A stretch of 64,000 bases of DNA from Pseudomonas rhodesiae (GCF_007858255.1 NZ_VFEU01000013.1:61709-125708), one strand, 5' to 3'; positions 23,872 through 33,740 are shown, numbered from the stretch's first letter. Numbers and translations are program-made. The notes: generated by a model from the sequence alone, not told the origin.

Positions 23872-26864
23872 GAGTCTTGACTCCTTGAAGCGGGTACACG
23901 TAATTGGACACTTGTGCCGCTGCCCGGGGCGCTGCATACCGTGGTGGTTCCGCCCAAGGTCAGGCCCCGTTCGCGCATGCCCAGCAAGCCAAGGGTCTTG
24001 GATGATTGTTCACGCTGCTCGAAGCCCTTGCCGTTGTCAGTGATTTCCAGTGACCAGTCATGCTCGCTTTGCTCAAACCTGATATCGACCCGAGTGGCTT
24101 CGGCGTGTCTGGCAATATTGGTCAGCGACTCCTGGGCGATGCGAAATGCGGCGGTTGCGCTGGCATCGTCCAAGCTGACTTTTTGCGCAGGCACCAGCAG
24201 GTTGCAGTCGATGCCCCATTGCTGCTTGAACGTGTCGGTCAGCCATTCCAACGACGCGACGATGCCCATGTTAAGGATGGAAGGGCGCAGGCTGGTGGAA
24301 ATGTTCCTGACCACCTGCACCGTTTGGTCGATCAATTGCAGTAGACGCGCCACTTGTTCGCTGAGCTGGGGCAGTTGCTCGCCGTACTGGAAACGCAGCA
24401 GCGAAGTGCCCATGCGTATGGCGGTCAGATGCTGTCCGAGTTCATCGTGGATCTCCTGCGCAATGAGCTTGCGTTCCTCTTCCCGTGCACTTTCTCGGCT
24501 GGACATCAATTGGCGCAGCTGCTTGTTGAGCGATGCCAGGCGCGTCTCGGCCAGGCGCAGTTGGGATATATCGCGAACGACTGCCAGAACGGTAGAGATC
24601 TTGCCGTGGATGTCCTGTTCGGGAACGAGGCTGATGTGATAGACGCGCTGCAATCGATGTTGCTCGTTGAACACATACTCATGTTCCAACGGCCGGCCTT
24701 TTTCCACCGCTTCGATGACTGCGGCGTGGAATAACTGGCTTTGCAGGTTTTTCGGCAGAATTTCGAGCAGGTCCTTGCGCAGCAAGTCGATTTGCGGGCG
24801 ATCCAGCCAGGCTTCCAGGGCGGGATTGACGAACAGCAGTTCTGCCGTTCGACTCAGCCGTGCAATACCATCCGGGGAGTTTTCCACCAGCGTGCCGATT
24901 TCCTGCTGCCGGGCCAGTTCGTTGCGCTGGGCTTCCAGGATGTCGGTAATGTCGCGAGCAATACACACCAAGCGATGCAAGCGCCCCGTGGGATCGGCGA
25001 CCGGGACCAGGTTGAAATGGACTACGAGTGAGCGCCGGCCGCAGGGCAGATGTGCATCCAGTTCGATGGGGGCGCCCACGGCAATACAGTGCAGGCAGAT
25101 GGCCTCGACGATACTGGCGGCTTCTTTTTCCAGGCAATGGCCCAGCGATTGCCCGATCATCTGCGAGTGACTCTTGGCGAGCATTTCGCACAGTTTTGGA
25201 TTGGCCTCCAGGCAACTGAGTTGCTGGTCGGCATCCACGGCCAGCAGGCAAAGCATGTCTTGGGAATGATCGAAGACTTCGCGATAACGGCGTTGGCTTT
25301 GCGCCAGGTGGCTATGGGCCGAGCAGCGCTCCCAGGCGATGGCAGCGATATGACTGGCCATTTGTGCGTGTTTGCGATCTTGCTCGCTCAGCGGGGTGTC
25401 ACTACCGACGAATAACAGGATGACGCCCATCGTGTCGCCGCTCTTATGGGCCACCGGCTCAACCCAACAACCTCGATAGCCGGCCTGCAAGGCGGGCCGG
25501 CTGAAAGCCAAGTCTGAAGCCTCGCTTTTCAAATCGGTGATCAAACGATGCTGTGCGAACAGCTCCGGATGTCGAACGAGGTCTTCGGCAAGACAGGTTG
25601 CAATCGAAGACGTATCCGTAAGGGGGGCGCCAGGGACGTCGTCGCCAGGGACAGCCTTGAACGCCATGGCGTTGTGAAACTCGGGTGTCAGAATATCCAG
25701 GTAGGCACCGAGCAGGGGCAGCACCTCCTGGAGCGAGTCATGGGTAACCATCTTCTGGAAAATCGCCGAGCGCGCATTCTCGGCGCGCTCCTGCCGGCGC
25801 AACGCACTGATATCCTGGGCGGTGACCAGCACCCCGCACAGCTCGCCTGTTTCGTCACGCTCCGGGGTCAGATTGCACAGGAAATCCATGGGCCGACGTA
25901 AATGCGCGTCTGTGTTTTCCAGCAGAAACGTGTTTGCTACGCCGGTTGATAGGGTGAGTTCTACCTGTGTGCGAAAGTACTCGTCGAGCTGATTGGGCGT
26001 CGATGCGCGTTCGGTAATGTGAGTGTTGGGAAAACCTCGGGCGCGTTCAAGCTCCGGATTGGCATAGATCTGTTGTCCGAGCCGGTTGTAGCGAAGGATG
26101 ATGTTCTGTGAGCTTTTGGCCAGTGAGAGGTACTTCTGTTCGTTAATGAACAATGCCTGGCGCAAGGCGAGATGTTCACTGATGTCTTCCAGCTGCGATA
26201 CGAAGTAAAGCGCTTCTCCATCGGCGTTACGGGCGATGCCCACGGTAAGGCGTGCCCACAGTGTGCTGCCGTCTCTGCGGATATAGCGTTTTTCCAGCGT
26301 CAGGCTCGTGAGGTGCCCCTGGATGAGCCTGTGCAATTCATCCTTATTGATATCGGCGTCGTCTGGATGGGTCAAACCCTGGAAAGAGGTGGCGCGCAGT
26401 TCTTCTTCGGTGTAGCCCAGCATCTGACACAGCATACGATTGGCCGCGATCCATTCACCGCTCATTCGCAACAAGGCCAGGCCAGTGCCGGCAGAATCGA
26501 ACGCCAGGCGATAATCCTGTTCGGCAAGGTGGATGTTTTCGGCGCGACGGATTTTCAGCAGGTACGTGGCTTGCTGCGCTTTGTAGTCAACGGTCACGCT
26601 TAGGGCGCCGCCACTGGCCGAGGTGCTCTGGAAAGACCAGCGGCCTTCAAGCCGCGCATGGGTCAGGTGTTGTTCAAACGCCTGCGGCTTGAGCGCAAAC
26701 AACGCGGGCGCGGGCAAAAGGGCGGCGACGCTCTCGCTGAGCCCCAGCAATCCGCTGGCGCAGTCATCCATGACGAGCAGTGCCCCCTGGGCATCCAGCA
26801 GCAGGACCCCCACATCGTCGGCATCCTGCGTGGGCGGTGTCGCTATAGCCATGGCTGAATCCAT
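23868..26864 (-). CDS. Multi-PAS/GAF sensor histidine kinase (HisKA_3 type)
   Basis: A soluble kinase of about 998 residues with no membrane segment. In order: a diverged N-terminal PAS-like region (to ~105), PAS (SGEWIAANRMLCQMLGYTEEEL...), PAS (about 245-355), a GAF-like domain (~360-520), and two more PAS domains, one ending DITDILEAQRNEL. The DHp has the phosphorylated His in LIAQEIHDELGQHLTAIRMG, typical of NarL-partner kinases. The HATPase has IAQESLTNIARHA, ITDNGKGF and LGLLGMRERG. The start at 26864 is chosen because GGAGG lies 8 nt upstream; longer and shorter starts exist in frame. Its partner is the LuxR-type regulator encoded just after it. Four to five PAS domains suggest sensing of redox, light or a small ligand in the cytoplasm. 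Confidence 0.9.
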   Translation of the reverse strand: MDSAMAIATPPTQDADDVGVLLLDAQGALLVMDDCASGLLGLSESVAALLPAPALFALKPQAFEQHLTHARLEGRWSFQSTSASGGALSVTVDYKAQQATYLLKIRRAENIHLAEQDYRLAFDSAGTGLALLRMSGEWIAANRMLCQMLGYTEEELRATSFQGLTHPDDADINKDELHRLIQGHLTSLTLEKRYIRRDGSTLWARLTVGIARNADGEALYFVSQLEDISEHLALRQALFINEQKYLSLAKSSQNIILRYNRLGQQIYANPELERARGFPNTHITERASTPNQLDEYFRTQVELTLSTGVANTFLLENTDAHLRRPMDFLCNLTPERDETGELCGVLVTAQDISALRRQERAENARSAIFQKMVTHDSLQEVLPLLGAYLDILTPEFHNAMAFKAVPGDDVPGAPLTDTSSIATCLAEDLVRHPELFAQHRLITDLKSEASDLAFSRPALQAGYRGCWVEPVAHKSGDTMGVILLFVGSDTPLSEQDRKHAQMASHIAAIAWERCSAHSHLAQSQRRYREVFDHSQDMLCLLAVDADQQLSCLEANPKLCEMLAKSHSQMIGQSLGHCLEKEAASIVEAICLHCIAVGAPIELDAHLPCGRRSLVVHFNLVPVADPTGRLHRLVCIARDITDILEAQRNELARQQEIGTLVENSPDGIARLSRTAELLFVNPALEAWLDRPQIDLLRKDLLEILPKNLQSQLFHAAVIEAVEKGRPLEHEYVFNEQHRLQRVYHISLVPEQDIHGKISTVLAVVRDISQLRLAETRLASLNKQLRQLMSSRESAREEERKLIAQEIHDELGQHLTAIRMGTSLLRFQYGEQLPQLSEQVARLLQLIDQTVQVVRNISTSLRPSILNMGIVASLEWLTDTFKQQWGIDCNLLVPAQKVSLDDASATAAFRIAQESLTNIARHAEATRVDIRFEQSEHDWSLEITDNGKGFEQREQSSKTLGLLGMRERGLTLGGTTTVCSAPGSGTSVQLRVPASRSQDS

Positions 26865-27047
26865 TCGCCCCATCCTCCGGTTATCCGGTCTTGAGCATAG
26901 CTTAAGTCGTGAGCCCAAAAATCGAGTGTTCGACTATGGTCATAGGCTACACACGGGCTTTTGATCGCGGCTGGGTGTCCCTACCGGATGGGCCAGGTCT
27001 CGCACAAAAGTAAGGGCGTCCCATATGGACAGAGAGCAGGGATGCTC

Positions 27048-27067
27048 TCACAATGATATCATTGTGA
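27048..27067. promoter_or_regulatory. Perfect 20-bp palindrome in divergent kinase promoter region
   Basis: TCACAATGATATCATTGTGA is a perfect 20-bp inverted repeat, and its right end overlaps a second perfect palindrome GTGATATCAC (27064-27073). It lies 34 bp upstream of the dCache kinase ATG and about 180 bp upstream of the divergent multi-PAS kinase. The length and AT-rich centre fit a dimeric regulator site. The rest of this 237-bp gap shows nothing else clear. Confidence 0.5.
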
Positions 27068-27101
27068 TATCACTCATGTTGCCAACGCAACGAGCGTGCC
27101 T

Positions 27102-29999
27102 ATGCAAGCAGCTCCAAAAAAGAGAGTCAGTCTGCGCAGATGGATCTGGCGCGCGTTTGCCAGTACCAGTCTGTTGCCACTCGTCTTGGTGGAAGGCGTG
27201 CTGATCACCACTTACTTCATCACGAACCAATCCATCCGAAACTCCCAGATCGAGTACCTGCATCAAAGTGCGACACGAGACATTCAGGTATCTGTCCAGC
27301 AGAATGCCTTGTTGGTGCAAGGCCAACTGGAGCAGATCCACAAGGCGATCGGCCTTTATGCCAAGTCCACTGAGCATGAACTGACCGAAAACCAGAATCT
27401 CACGGCGGCCTCGCTTTCATTAAGCGCCGATGGTGTCCGTTACAGTGCGGTAAACGACGGCGGATCCGCCTCGTTTTATTCCAATCTCACGGCGCCGGAA
27501 AAACAGGATCTCTACAAGATATCGCTTCTGGCGAATCAAGATTTCATGATGAAGCAGTTGAAGGAGGGTGATCCGCTTATTGCCAGCATCTATTTCAACA
27601 GTTGGGACAGCTACAACCGGATCTATCCCTGGTTCAATACGCTCGAACAATATCCCCATGACATGGACATCACCCAATACAACTTCTACTACCTGGCCGA
27701 TGCCCAGCATAACCCGCAAAGAAAAGTGGTCTGGACGGATGTCTACCTGGACCCGGCCGGCCAGGGATGGATGATGTCCGCCATCGCACCGGTCTACAAA
27801 GGTGACTTTCTTGAAGGCGTAGCCGGGGTCGATGTAACGGTCGACGGGATCTTGAAGCGGATCGAGCAATTGCAGATGCCGTGGGATGGCTACCTGATGC
27901 TGGTCAACAACAAGCTCGATGTCATGGCCGTCCCCAAGGCGGGTCAACGTGATTTTTCCCTGCGCGTCGATAGCCAGCCCGCTGGTGAGCCTATTGATCA
28001 CGAGCGTTTGCAATCGCCGGATTTGAACCTCGCTAGGCATCCGGACCTTGCCAGTCTCAACAAAAATCTACCCGCGCACTCACAAGGCATCGTGACGCTG
28101 ACGTTGAATGGACGGCCCCACCTGGTCGCCTGGGATGAGATCCCCTCTACCGGTTGGTTCTTGCTGGCGGTAGTGGACGAGGCGGCGGTTATGCAAGAGA
28201 CCAATCTGCTCGCCACTCATTACCGTGAAGTGGGCTATTTGTTGATTGCGGGGTTGGTGCTGTTCTACGCCTTGTTCTTTGCCTTCATGTGGTGGCGCGC
28301 ACGCGATCTCAGTCGCCAACTGAGTAGGCCCGTGGAAGGCGTCTCACGAATGATGAGGGAAATCGGTCGGGGTAACTGGCAACCGGCTGCTAGCCCTTCG
28401 GACATCATCGAACTTTGGTCAATGTCCAACCAGGCACTGGGCATGGGCAGGCAGTTGGCCCAGGCTGAGTTCGTGCGCAGCTCCACACAGCAGCGGCTCG
28501 AATTGGTCATGGAGAGTTTTGCCGAAGGGCTTTGGGAGTATTACCCCCAACGGCAGCGCTTTATTCTCAAGGGAGCCCTGTGCCAGCGTTTCGGTTTCGC
28601 CGCCAATGAAGTGCCGATGGCGACTCTGCTGGAGAACATTCCCATTGAAGATCGGCAGATCTTCACGCGGTTTCTGGAAGAGGCCAGCAGCAGCGCCAGC
28701 GTGGCGTCGGAAGCGGAGTTCCGCATCAGAGACGTGCATGGCACGTTGATCTGGATCCTTTGCCGAGGCCGCACCCTGGAGCCGTCGCGGCTGGATGATT
28801 CCACTGTCGTGGTCGTGGCCTGCGTCGACATCACGACGCTCAAGCAGACCCAATTGGACCTACGGGAGAAAACCCTGGAGGCGGAGGCCGCCAGTACGGC
28901 CAAATCCAAGTTCATCTCCAGCATGAGTCATGAATTGCGAACGCCCTTGAATGCCATTTACGGGTTTGCCCAATTGGGACTCATGCAGCCGGCTGACGAT
29001 GCATCGCAACAGACGGCCAACTTGCAGGAAATAATCGGGGCCAGTGAACACCTTATTCAGTTGGTGGACGACCTGCTTGATCTCTCCAGCCTGCAGGCCG
29101 AGAAGCCATTGCTGGATCTCAAACCGGTGAATGTGGCGAGCCTGCTATCCAACTGCGCAGACATGGTTCAACAGCAGGTTTGCGCGCACCGCCAAACCTT
29201 GCACATCGAGGCGCCTGCGGATACATGGCACGTCTGGGCGGACAAGCGTCGTCTCAAGCAGGTCCTGATCAATCTGTTATCCAACGCAATCAAGTACAAC
29301 CGGCCCGGTGGCGATGTCACGCTGGGAGCCATGGTTGTCGAGACGGGCGCGCGCTTGCGTCTTTACGTGAAGGATACCGGGCTGGGCATTTCCGCGGATG
29401 TGCAGAAGGAGCTGTTCCGGCCCTTCCAGCGCTTGGGTAAAGAGAACTCTTCCATCCAGGGCACTGGCATTGGCTTGGCGTTGTGCCGGGACCTGGCGTT
29501 CCTGATGCATGGCACCATGGGCTTTGAAAGCCTGGTCGATGTGGGAAGCACCTTCTGGATCGACATGTGCTCTTCGGCTTTTCCTGCACCAGGGAGCGAT
29601 TCCACGGCGTCAGCCATGGGTTTGCCCTGCGTGCTACTGGTCAGCAGCAACCCCGAGGATGGTCAGGTGGTCCGGGATGCTTTGGCCGGTGATTTCGAGG
29701 TGCAAAGGGTCGAAACGTTGCCTGAGGCCAGCCTTGTGCTTGAACACACGGCAGTCAGCGTATTGATCGTCGCCACAGCGCATCGTGCGCCTGTGCTGGA
29801 TCCGTTTTTCCGCAGTTTACGCACGCAGTTCGCCGAGGCGGCCATGTCGATCATCGTGGTTCGTGGGGCTATGGACCAGGCCTCGGATGACCCCTTGGAG
29901 TGCCAAGCTATAGTGCCTTCTCCCTTGGGGAGGCAGAGTATTCGTCATCTCGTATTGACGCTCATTGCGAAGAGGGCAGACGCATGTTCGCCAAAATAA
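27102..29999 (+). CDS. dCache sensor histidine kinase with degenerate C-terminal receiver
   Basis: A 965-residue membrane kinase. Membrane segment 1 at about 18-38; a large periplasmic double-Cache-like domain at 40-385 with YLADAQHNPQRKVVWTDVYLDPAGQGWMMS-type Cache features; membrane segment 2 at about 383-403; HAMP; PAS (~480-600); DHp with the phospho-His in FISSMSHELRTPLNA; HATPase with LINLLSNAIKYNRPGG, DTGLGIS and GTGIGLALCRDL. The last ~115 residues look like a receiver fold, but VLLVSSNPED has Ser-Ser where the acidic pair should be, and VLIVATAHRAP lacks the phospho-acceptor Asp. ATG at 27102 is preferred over the GTG at 27096 by spacing to GAG. It overlaps the HD-GYP gene by 16 nt. 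Confidence 0.9.
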   Translation: MQAAPKKRVSLRRWIWRAFASTSLLPLVLVEGVLITTYFITNQSIRNSQIEYLHQSATRDIQVSVQQNALLVQGQLEQIHKAIGLYAKSTEHELTENQNLTAASLSLSADGVRYSAVNDGGSASFYSNLTAPEKQDLYKISLLANQDFMMKQLKEGDPLIASIYFNSWDSYNRIYPWFNTLEQYPHDMDITQYNFYYLADAQHNPQRKVVWTDVYLDPAGQGWMMSAIAPVYKGDFLEGVAGVDVTVDGILKRIEQLQMPWDGYLMLVNNKLDVMAVPKAGQRDFSLRVDSQPAGEPIDHERLQSPDLNLARHPDLASLNKNLPAHSQGIVTLTLNGRPHLVAWDEIPSTGWFLLAVVDEAAVMQETNLLATHYREVGYLLIAGLVLFYALFFAFMWWRARDLSRQLSRPVEGVSRMMREIGRGNWQPAASPSDIIELWSMSNQALGMGRQLAQAEFVRSSTQQRLELVMESFAEGLWEYYPQRQRFILKGALCQRFGFAANEVPMATLLENIPIEDRQIFTRFLEEASSSASVASEAEFRIRDVHGTLIWILCRGRTLEPSRLDDSTVVVVACVDITTLKQTQLDLREKTLEAEAASTAKSKFISSMSHELRTPLNAIYGFAQLGLMQPADDASQQTANLQEIIGASEHLIQLVDDLLDLSSLQAEKPLLDLKPVNVASLLSNCADMVQQQVCAHRQTLHIEAPADTWHVWADKRRLKQVLINLLSNAIKYNRPGGDVTLGAMVVETGARLRLYVKDTGLGISADVQKELFRPFQRLGKENSSIQGTGIGLALCRDLAFLMHGTMGFESLVDVGSTFWIDMCSSAFPAPGSDSTASAMGLPCVLLVSSNPEDGQVVRDALAGDFEVQRVETLPEASLVLEHTAVSVLIVATAHRAPVLDPFFRSLRTQFAEAAMSIIVVRGAMDQASDDPLECQAIVPSPLGRQSIRHLVLTLIAKRADACSPK

Positions 30000-31045
30000 A
30001 TGCTGAAAGCAGGATCGTGATTATCGACGATGTGCCCACCAATCTCAGGCTTCTGGATTCATGCTTGCGGGCCGTGGGCCTGCGTAACATCACAACCTTC
30101 AGCGATTCGGCCCAAGGGCTGGACTGGCTGCTTTCGAACGCCTGGGACTTGGTGCTGCTGGACCTGGACATGCCCGCGCCTGACGGATTTGAGATCCTCG
30201 ATCGTCTCAATAAACGCGACCGCACTGAGTCGCCGGTCATCATCGTAACGGCCCTGAACGACCAGCAGAACAGGCGCAAAGGCCTGGAAAAGGGCGCCAA
30301 CGACTTCATCTCTAAACCCATTGACCTGCCCGAAGTTCTACTGCGCGTACGCAATTGCCTGGAGCTGTCGCAGGCGGCGAAGCAGCTACGCGATGTCAAT
30401 GCCGAGCTTGAGCGCAAAGTCGAGTTACGCACCGTTCAACTGGCGTCCAGTTACAAGGCGATCAGCAGCAGCTTGAATCGAGCAGCCAGCTATCGCGACG
30501 ATGACACGGGGCAGCATATCGTTCGTATCGGCGAGTCCTCCGCATTGCTGGCGAAGGCAATCGGCATGCCTTCCCCGTGGTGCGAACTTATGAAGATGGC
30601 GGCTCCGCTGCACGATATCGGGAAAATCGGCATTGCCGATGCAATCCTGCAAAAACCGGGAGCGCTGACGCCGCAAGAGCGGCAGATCATGCAGGAGCAT
30701 GCGCGCATCGGCTATGAAATCCTGCGTGACCCGCACGGTTCTCCGTTGACGGATCTCGCAGCGGAGATTGCGTTGGCGCATCACGAACGTTGGGACGGCA
30801 CCGGCTACCCTAACGGGTTGCAAGGTACGCAAATCCCATTGTCGGCAAGGATTGTGTCGATATGCGATGTGTACGACGCCATAAGAATGCCTCGGGCCTA
30901 TAAGCAGGCTTGGGATGTCGAGCGTTCGAGGCGTTTCATCACCGATCAGGCCGGCACCCAGTTCGACCCTTTCCTGGTAGATATTTTTTCTAGTCTCTTT
31001 GACGAGATAGATCGCTTGCGGTCGCCGGATGGGTCAGAGGCCTGA
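29984..31045 (+). CDS. Response regulator with HD-GYP phosphodiesterase domain (RpfG-like)
   Basis: A 353-residue regulator. The receiver has RIVIIDDVPTNLRLL, the phospho-acceptor in LVLLDLDMPAPDG and the Lys in DFISKPIDLP. A short coiled linker is followed by HD-GYP: DDTGQHIVRIGESS, LHDIGKIGI (the HD pair), HARIGYEIL, AHHERWDGTGYPNGL (with the GYP) and SICDVYDA. With the metal ligands and GYP intact it should hydrolyse cyclic-di-GMP. The ATG at 29984 is inside the 3' end of the kinase gene, with GAGGG 7 nt upstream, so kinase and regulator are made together. The predicted output is a drop in cyclic-di-GMP when the dCache kinase is active. Confidence 0.93.
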   Translation: MFAKINAESRIVIIDDVPTNLRLLDSCLRAVGLRNITTFSDSAQGLDWLLSNAWDLVLLDLDMPAPDGFEILDRLNKRDRTESPVIIVTALNDQQNRRKGLEKGANDFISKPIDLPEVLLRVRNCLELSQAAKQLRDVNAELERKVELRTVQLASSYKAISSSLNRAASYRDDDTGQHIVRIGESSALLAKAIGMPSPWCELMKMAAPLHDIGKIGIADAILQKPGALTPQERQIMQEHARIGYEILRDPHGSPLTDLAAEIALAHHERWDGTGYPNGLQGTQIPLSARIVSICDVYDAIRMPRAYKQAWDVERSRRFITDQAGTQFDPFLVDIFSSLFDEIDRLRSPDGSEA

Positions 31046-31109
31046 TATGGCCGCCTGCCGGGTCATCACCGTTTATACCGACCTCAAATAGGCTGCCGAT
31101 ATACGCGCC

Positions 31110-32273
31110 TCAGCTCGATGCTCCCCCCGTCCGATCCACTAACCCAATCCGGTCGCGCCCACCCCGCTTGGATTCATACAGCGCCCCATCCCCCTGTTCG
31201 ATCAACGCCGCCAGGCTGGCCGGTGGTTGGTCGAAGAGCAGGGCACCGATGCTCAGCGTGACCGGTTGCGGCGTGGCGAAGTGTTGGCCGGCCAGTTGCT
31301 GGAATTGCCCACGCAGGCGGTTGCCCAGGTCGACGATCTGCTCGGCGCTGGTGGCGTTGAGCAGGATGACGAATTCATCGCCGCCCAGGCGCGCGGCCAG
31401 GGCGCCGTCGGGGGTGACGCTGCGGATCATTTCGCTCAAGGCGATCAACAGTCGGTCGCCGGCGATGTGACCGTGCAGGTCGTTGACGCCTTTGAAATGA
31501 TCGATGTCGATCAGCAGCAGCGCCCCCGGTTGCGCCGCCGAGGCCTGGGCCAGCAGGCGTGGTGCGCGCAGGTCGAGGGCGCGGCGGTTGTAGAGGGCGG
31601 TGAGTGGATCGCGGGCGGCGAGGCGGGCGATGTGCTGTTCGCGGCGGTAGCGTTCCGAGCCGGTCATGGACAACGCGATCAGCATGATCGCCATGGCGCC
31701 TTCCACCAGTGACACCTGGATGATTTCGCCCTTGAACGCCGCCAGGTCGATCAATGTGCCGGGGATCACCACCGACACGGCCTTGGCCACGTAGAAGGCG
31801 CCGTGAATCAGCAGCACATAGCGCAGTTGCACCGCACCGACGCTCAGGGATTTGCCATGGGGACGCAGCAGGAAACTGGCGCGCAAGGTCGGCAAGGCCA
31901 CCAACAGCGACTGCACCGCCAACATGGCTTTGGACCACGGCAGGTCGGCCGGGAGCATCAGCATGCCAAGCCACACCACCAGCATCAGTGCCCAAAGCGG
32001 TGAAAGGCGCACCTGGGTGAACCGCGCCACGCCGAGCAAAAACAGAAAATGTGCGCTCACCAGCAAACCGTTGGCGAACCAGATGCCGATCACCAGGTAG
32101 CCGTTTATGCGCAGCAGCGCCAGGGTTGAGCCGACGGTGATGGTGGCGAAACCGGCGCTCCAATACAGCAAGGACGGTTCGCGCACACTGCGCCATTCAA
32201 TCAACAGGTAAAGCGCAGCCGCGGCCGCCAGGGCGACGGTCAGGGCCAGAATCGTGGGAGGGTCGAGCGTCAT
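31110..32273 (-). CDS. Membrane-bound diguanylate cyclase (GGDEF)
   Basis: A 387-residue protein. The first ~200 residues form six or seven hydrophobic helices with short loops, an integral membrane sensor of the kind seen in MHYT/7TM-like cyclases. The C-terminal GGDEF domain starts AARDPLTALYNRRAL, has LLIDIDHFKGVNDLHGH and an intact ARLGGDEFVILL, so it should make cyclic-di-GMP from two GTP. At the inhibitory I-site position (five residues before the motif) there is no RxxD, so product inhibition by that route is not expected. The start at 32273 is the first ATG before the helices; an upstream GTG is possible. Confidence 0.88.
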   Translation of the reverse strand: MTLDPPTILALTVALAAAAALYLLIEWRSVREPSLLYWSAGFATITVGSTLALLRINGYLVIGIWFANGLLVSAHFLFLLGVARFTQVRLSPLWALMLVVWLGMLMLPADLPWSKAMLAVQSLLVALPTLRASFLLRPHGKSLSVGAVQLRYVLLIHGAFYVAKAVSVVIPGTLIDLAAFKGEIIQVSLVEGAMAIMLIALSMTGSERYRREQHIARLAARDPLTALYNRRALDLRAPRLLAQASAAQPGALLLIDIDHFKGVNDLHGHIAGDRLLIALSEMIRSVTPDGALAARLGGDEFVILLNATSAEQIVDLGNRLRGQFQQLAGQHFATPQPVTLSIGALLFDQPPASLAALIEQGDGALYESKRGGRDRIGLVDRTGGASS

Positions 32274-32379
32274 ATCGTGCAGAACTGCCTGGTGTGCGTT
32301 TAAACGCGAATTGTAAGCGCACACACAGGTTTTTCAGAACACAAACCGTAATGGCATACCGCCATCCGATGGCCGGCGG

Positions 32380-33591
32380 TCAGACCCCTTTGGTCGACGG
32401 CAGCAACACCGTGAGTATCCCCACCAGCGGCAGGAACGAGCACAGCTTGTAGACGTATTCGATACCGTGGTTATCCGCCAGCAGGCCGAGCAAGGCTGCG
32501 CCGATCCCACTGAAGCCGAACATCAGGCCAAAGAAGATACCGGCGATCATGCCCACATTGCCCGGCACCAGTTCCTGGGCGAACACCACGATGGCCGAGA
32601 ACGCCGAGGCCAGGATAAAACCGATCACCACGCTGAGCACGGCGGTCCAGAACAGGTCGACGTAGGGCAGGGCCAAGGTGAACGGTGCGGCGCCGAGGAT
32701 CGAGAACCAGATGACCTTCTTACGCCCGATGCGGTCGCCGATCGGCCCGCCGAAGAACGTGCCCGCCGCCACCGCGCCGAGGAACAGGAATAGGTACAAC
32801 TGAGAGTTGGCCACCGACAGCTGGAATTTTTCGATCAGGTAGAAGGTGAAGTAGCTGGTCAGGCTGGACATGTAGAAGTACTTGGAAAACACCAGTACCG
32901 CCAACACCACCAAAGCGAAGGTCACGCGGCCTTTGGACAGACCGTGGGTGGCCTGGCTGCCTTGCTTGAGCTTGAACAGGTTGAGGTGGTTGCGGTACCA
33001 GCGGCTCAAGCCATACAGCACACCGATGGCGAATACGGCAAACAGGCCGAACCAGGCGATATGGTCCTGGCCGTACGGGATGATGATCGCCGCCGCCAGC
33101 AGTGGGCCGAATGCGCTGCCGGTGTTGCCGCCGACCTGGAAGGTCGATTGCGCCAGGCCGTAGCGCCCGCCCGAGGCCAGGCGCGCAACGCGTGAGGTTT
33201 CCGGGTGAAAGGTCGACGAGCCCACGCCCACCAGGCCCGCGGCCAACAAGATCGCCGGAAAGCTGCCGACAAACGCCAGCAGCAGGATGCCGACCAAGGT
33301 GCATACCATGCCGGCCGGCAGCAGCCACGGCTTCGGGTGCCGGTCGGTGTGGTAGCCGATCCACGGCTGCAACAGCGACGCGGTGAGTTGGAAGGTGAGG
33401 GTGATCATGCCCACCTGGGTAAAGCTCAGCCCATAGTTGGCCTTGAGCATCGGGTAGATCGACGGCAGCACGGCCTGGATCAGGTCATTGATCAAGTGCG
33501 CCAGGGCGCACGCGCCAATAACGCGCAACACCAGTGGGCTGGCTTGGGGTGGGCTTGAGGCGGCGGCAGGTGAGGCGGTCAGGGTCGACAT
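32380..33591 (-). CDS. MFS transporter of the fosmidomycin-resistance (Fsr) family
   Basis: A 403-residue, 12-helix exporter-type MFS protein. ACALAHLINDLIQAVLPSIYPMLK is the Fsr-family helix-1 signature, followed by LTFQLTASLLQPWIGYHTDRHPKPW, GLVGVGSSTFHPETSRVARLASGGRYGLAQSTFQVGGN and GPIGDRIGRKKVIWFSIL. Such proteins export drugs or acids; E. coli Fsr gives fosmidomycin resistance. The start at 33591 drops a non-conserved N-terminal extension. It is divergent from an AraC-type regulator with a 149-bp gap, which suggests that regulator controls it. Confidence 0.85.
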   Translation of the reverse strand: MSTLTASPAAASSPPQASPLVLRVIGACALAHLINDLIQAVLPSIYPMLKANYGLSFTQVGMITLTFQLTASLLQPWIGYHTDRHPKPWLLPAGMVCTLVGILLLAFVGSFPAILLAAGLVGVGSSTFHPETSRVARLASGGRYGLAQSTFQVGGNTGSAFGPLLAAAIIIPYGQDHIAWFGLFAVFAIGVLYGLSRWYRNHLNLFKLKQGSQATHGLSKGRVTFALVVLAVLVFSKYFYMSSLTSYFTFYLIEKFQLSVANSQLYLFLFLGAVAAGTFFGGPIGDRIGRKKVIWFSILGAAPFTLALPYVDLFWTAVLSVVIGFILASAFSAIVVFAQELVPGNVGMIAGIFFGLMFGFSGIGAALLGLLADNHGIEYVYKLCSFLPLVGILTVLLPSTKGV

Positions 33592-33740
33592 GCAGGCATT
33601 CCATACAAGGCAGCAAACAGTGAAAGCGGGCAGCGGTGCTATGAACCGCTGCTCCATATCTAGACGCGGTGTTTATGCTAGATTCGGCGCAAATGCCTGT
33701 CTCGCGAAATTGGGGCGGCAATCATCGCAAAAAGGGCGAA

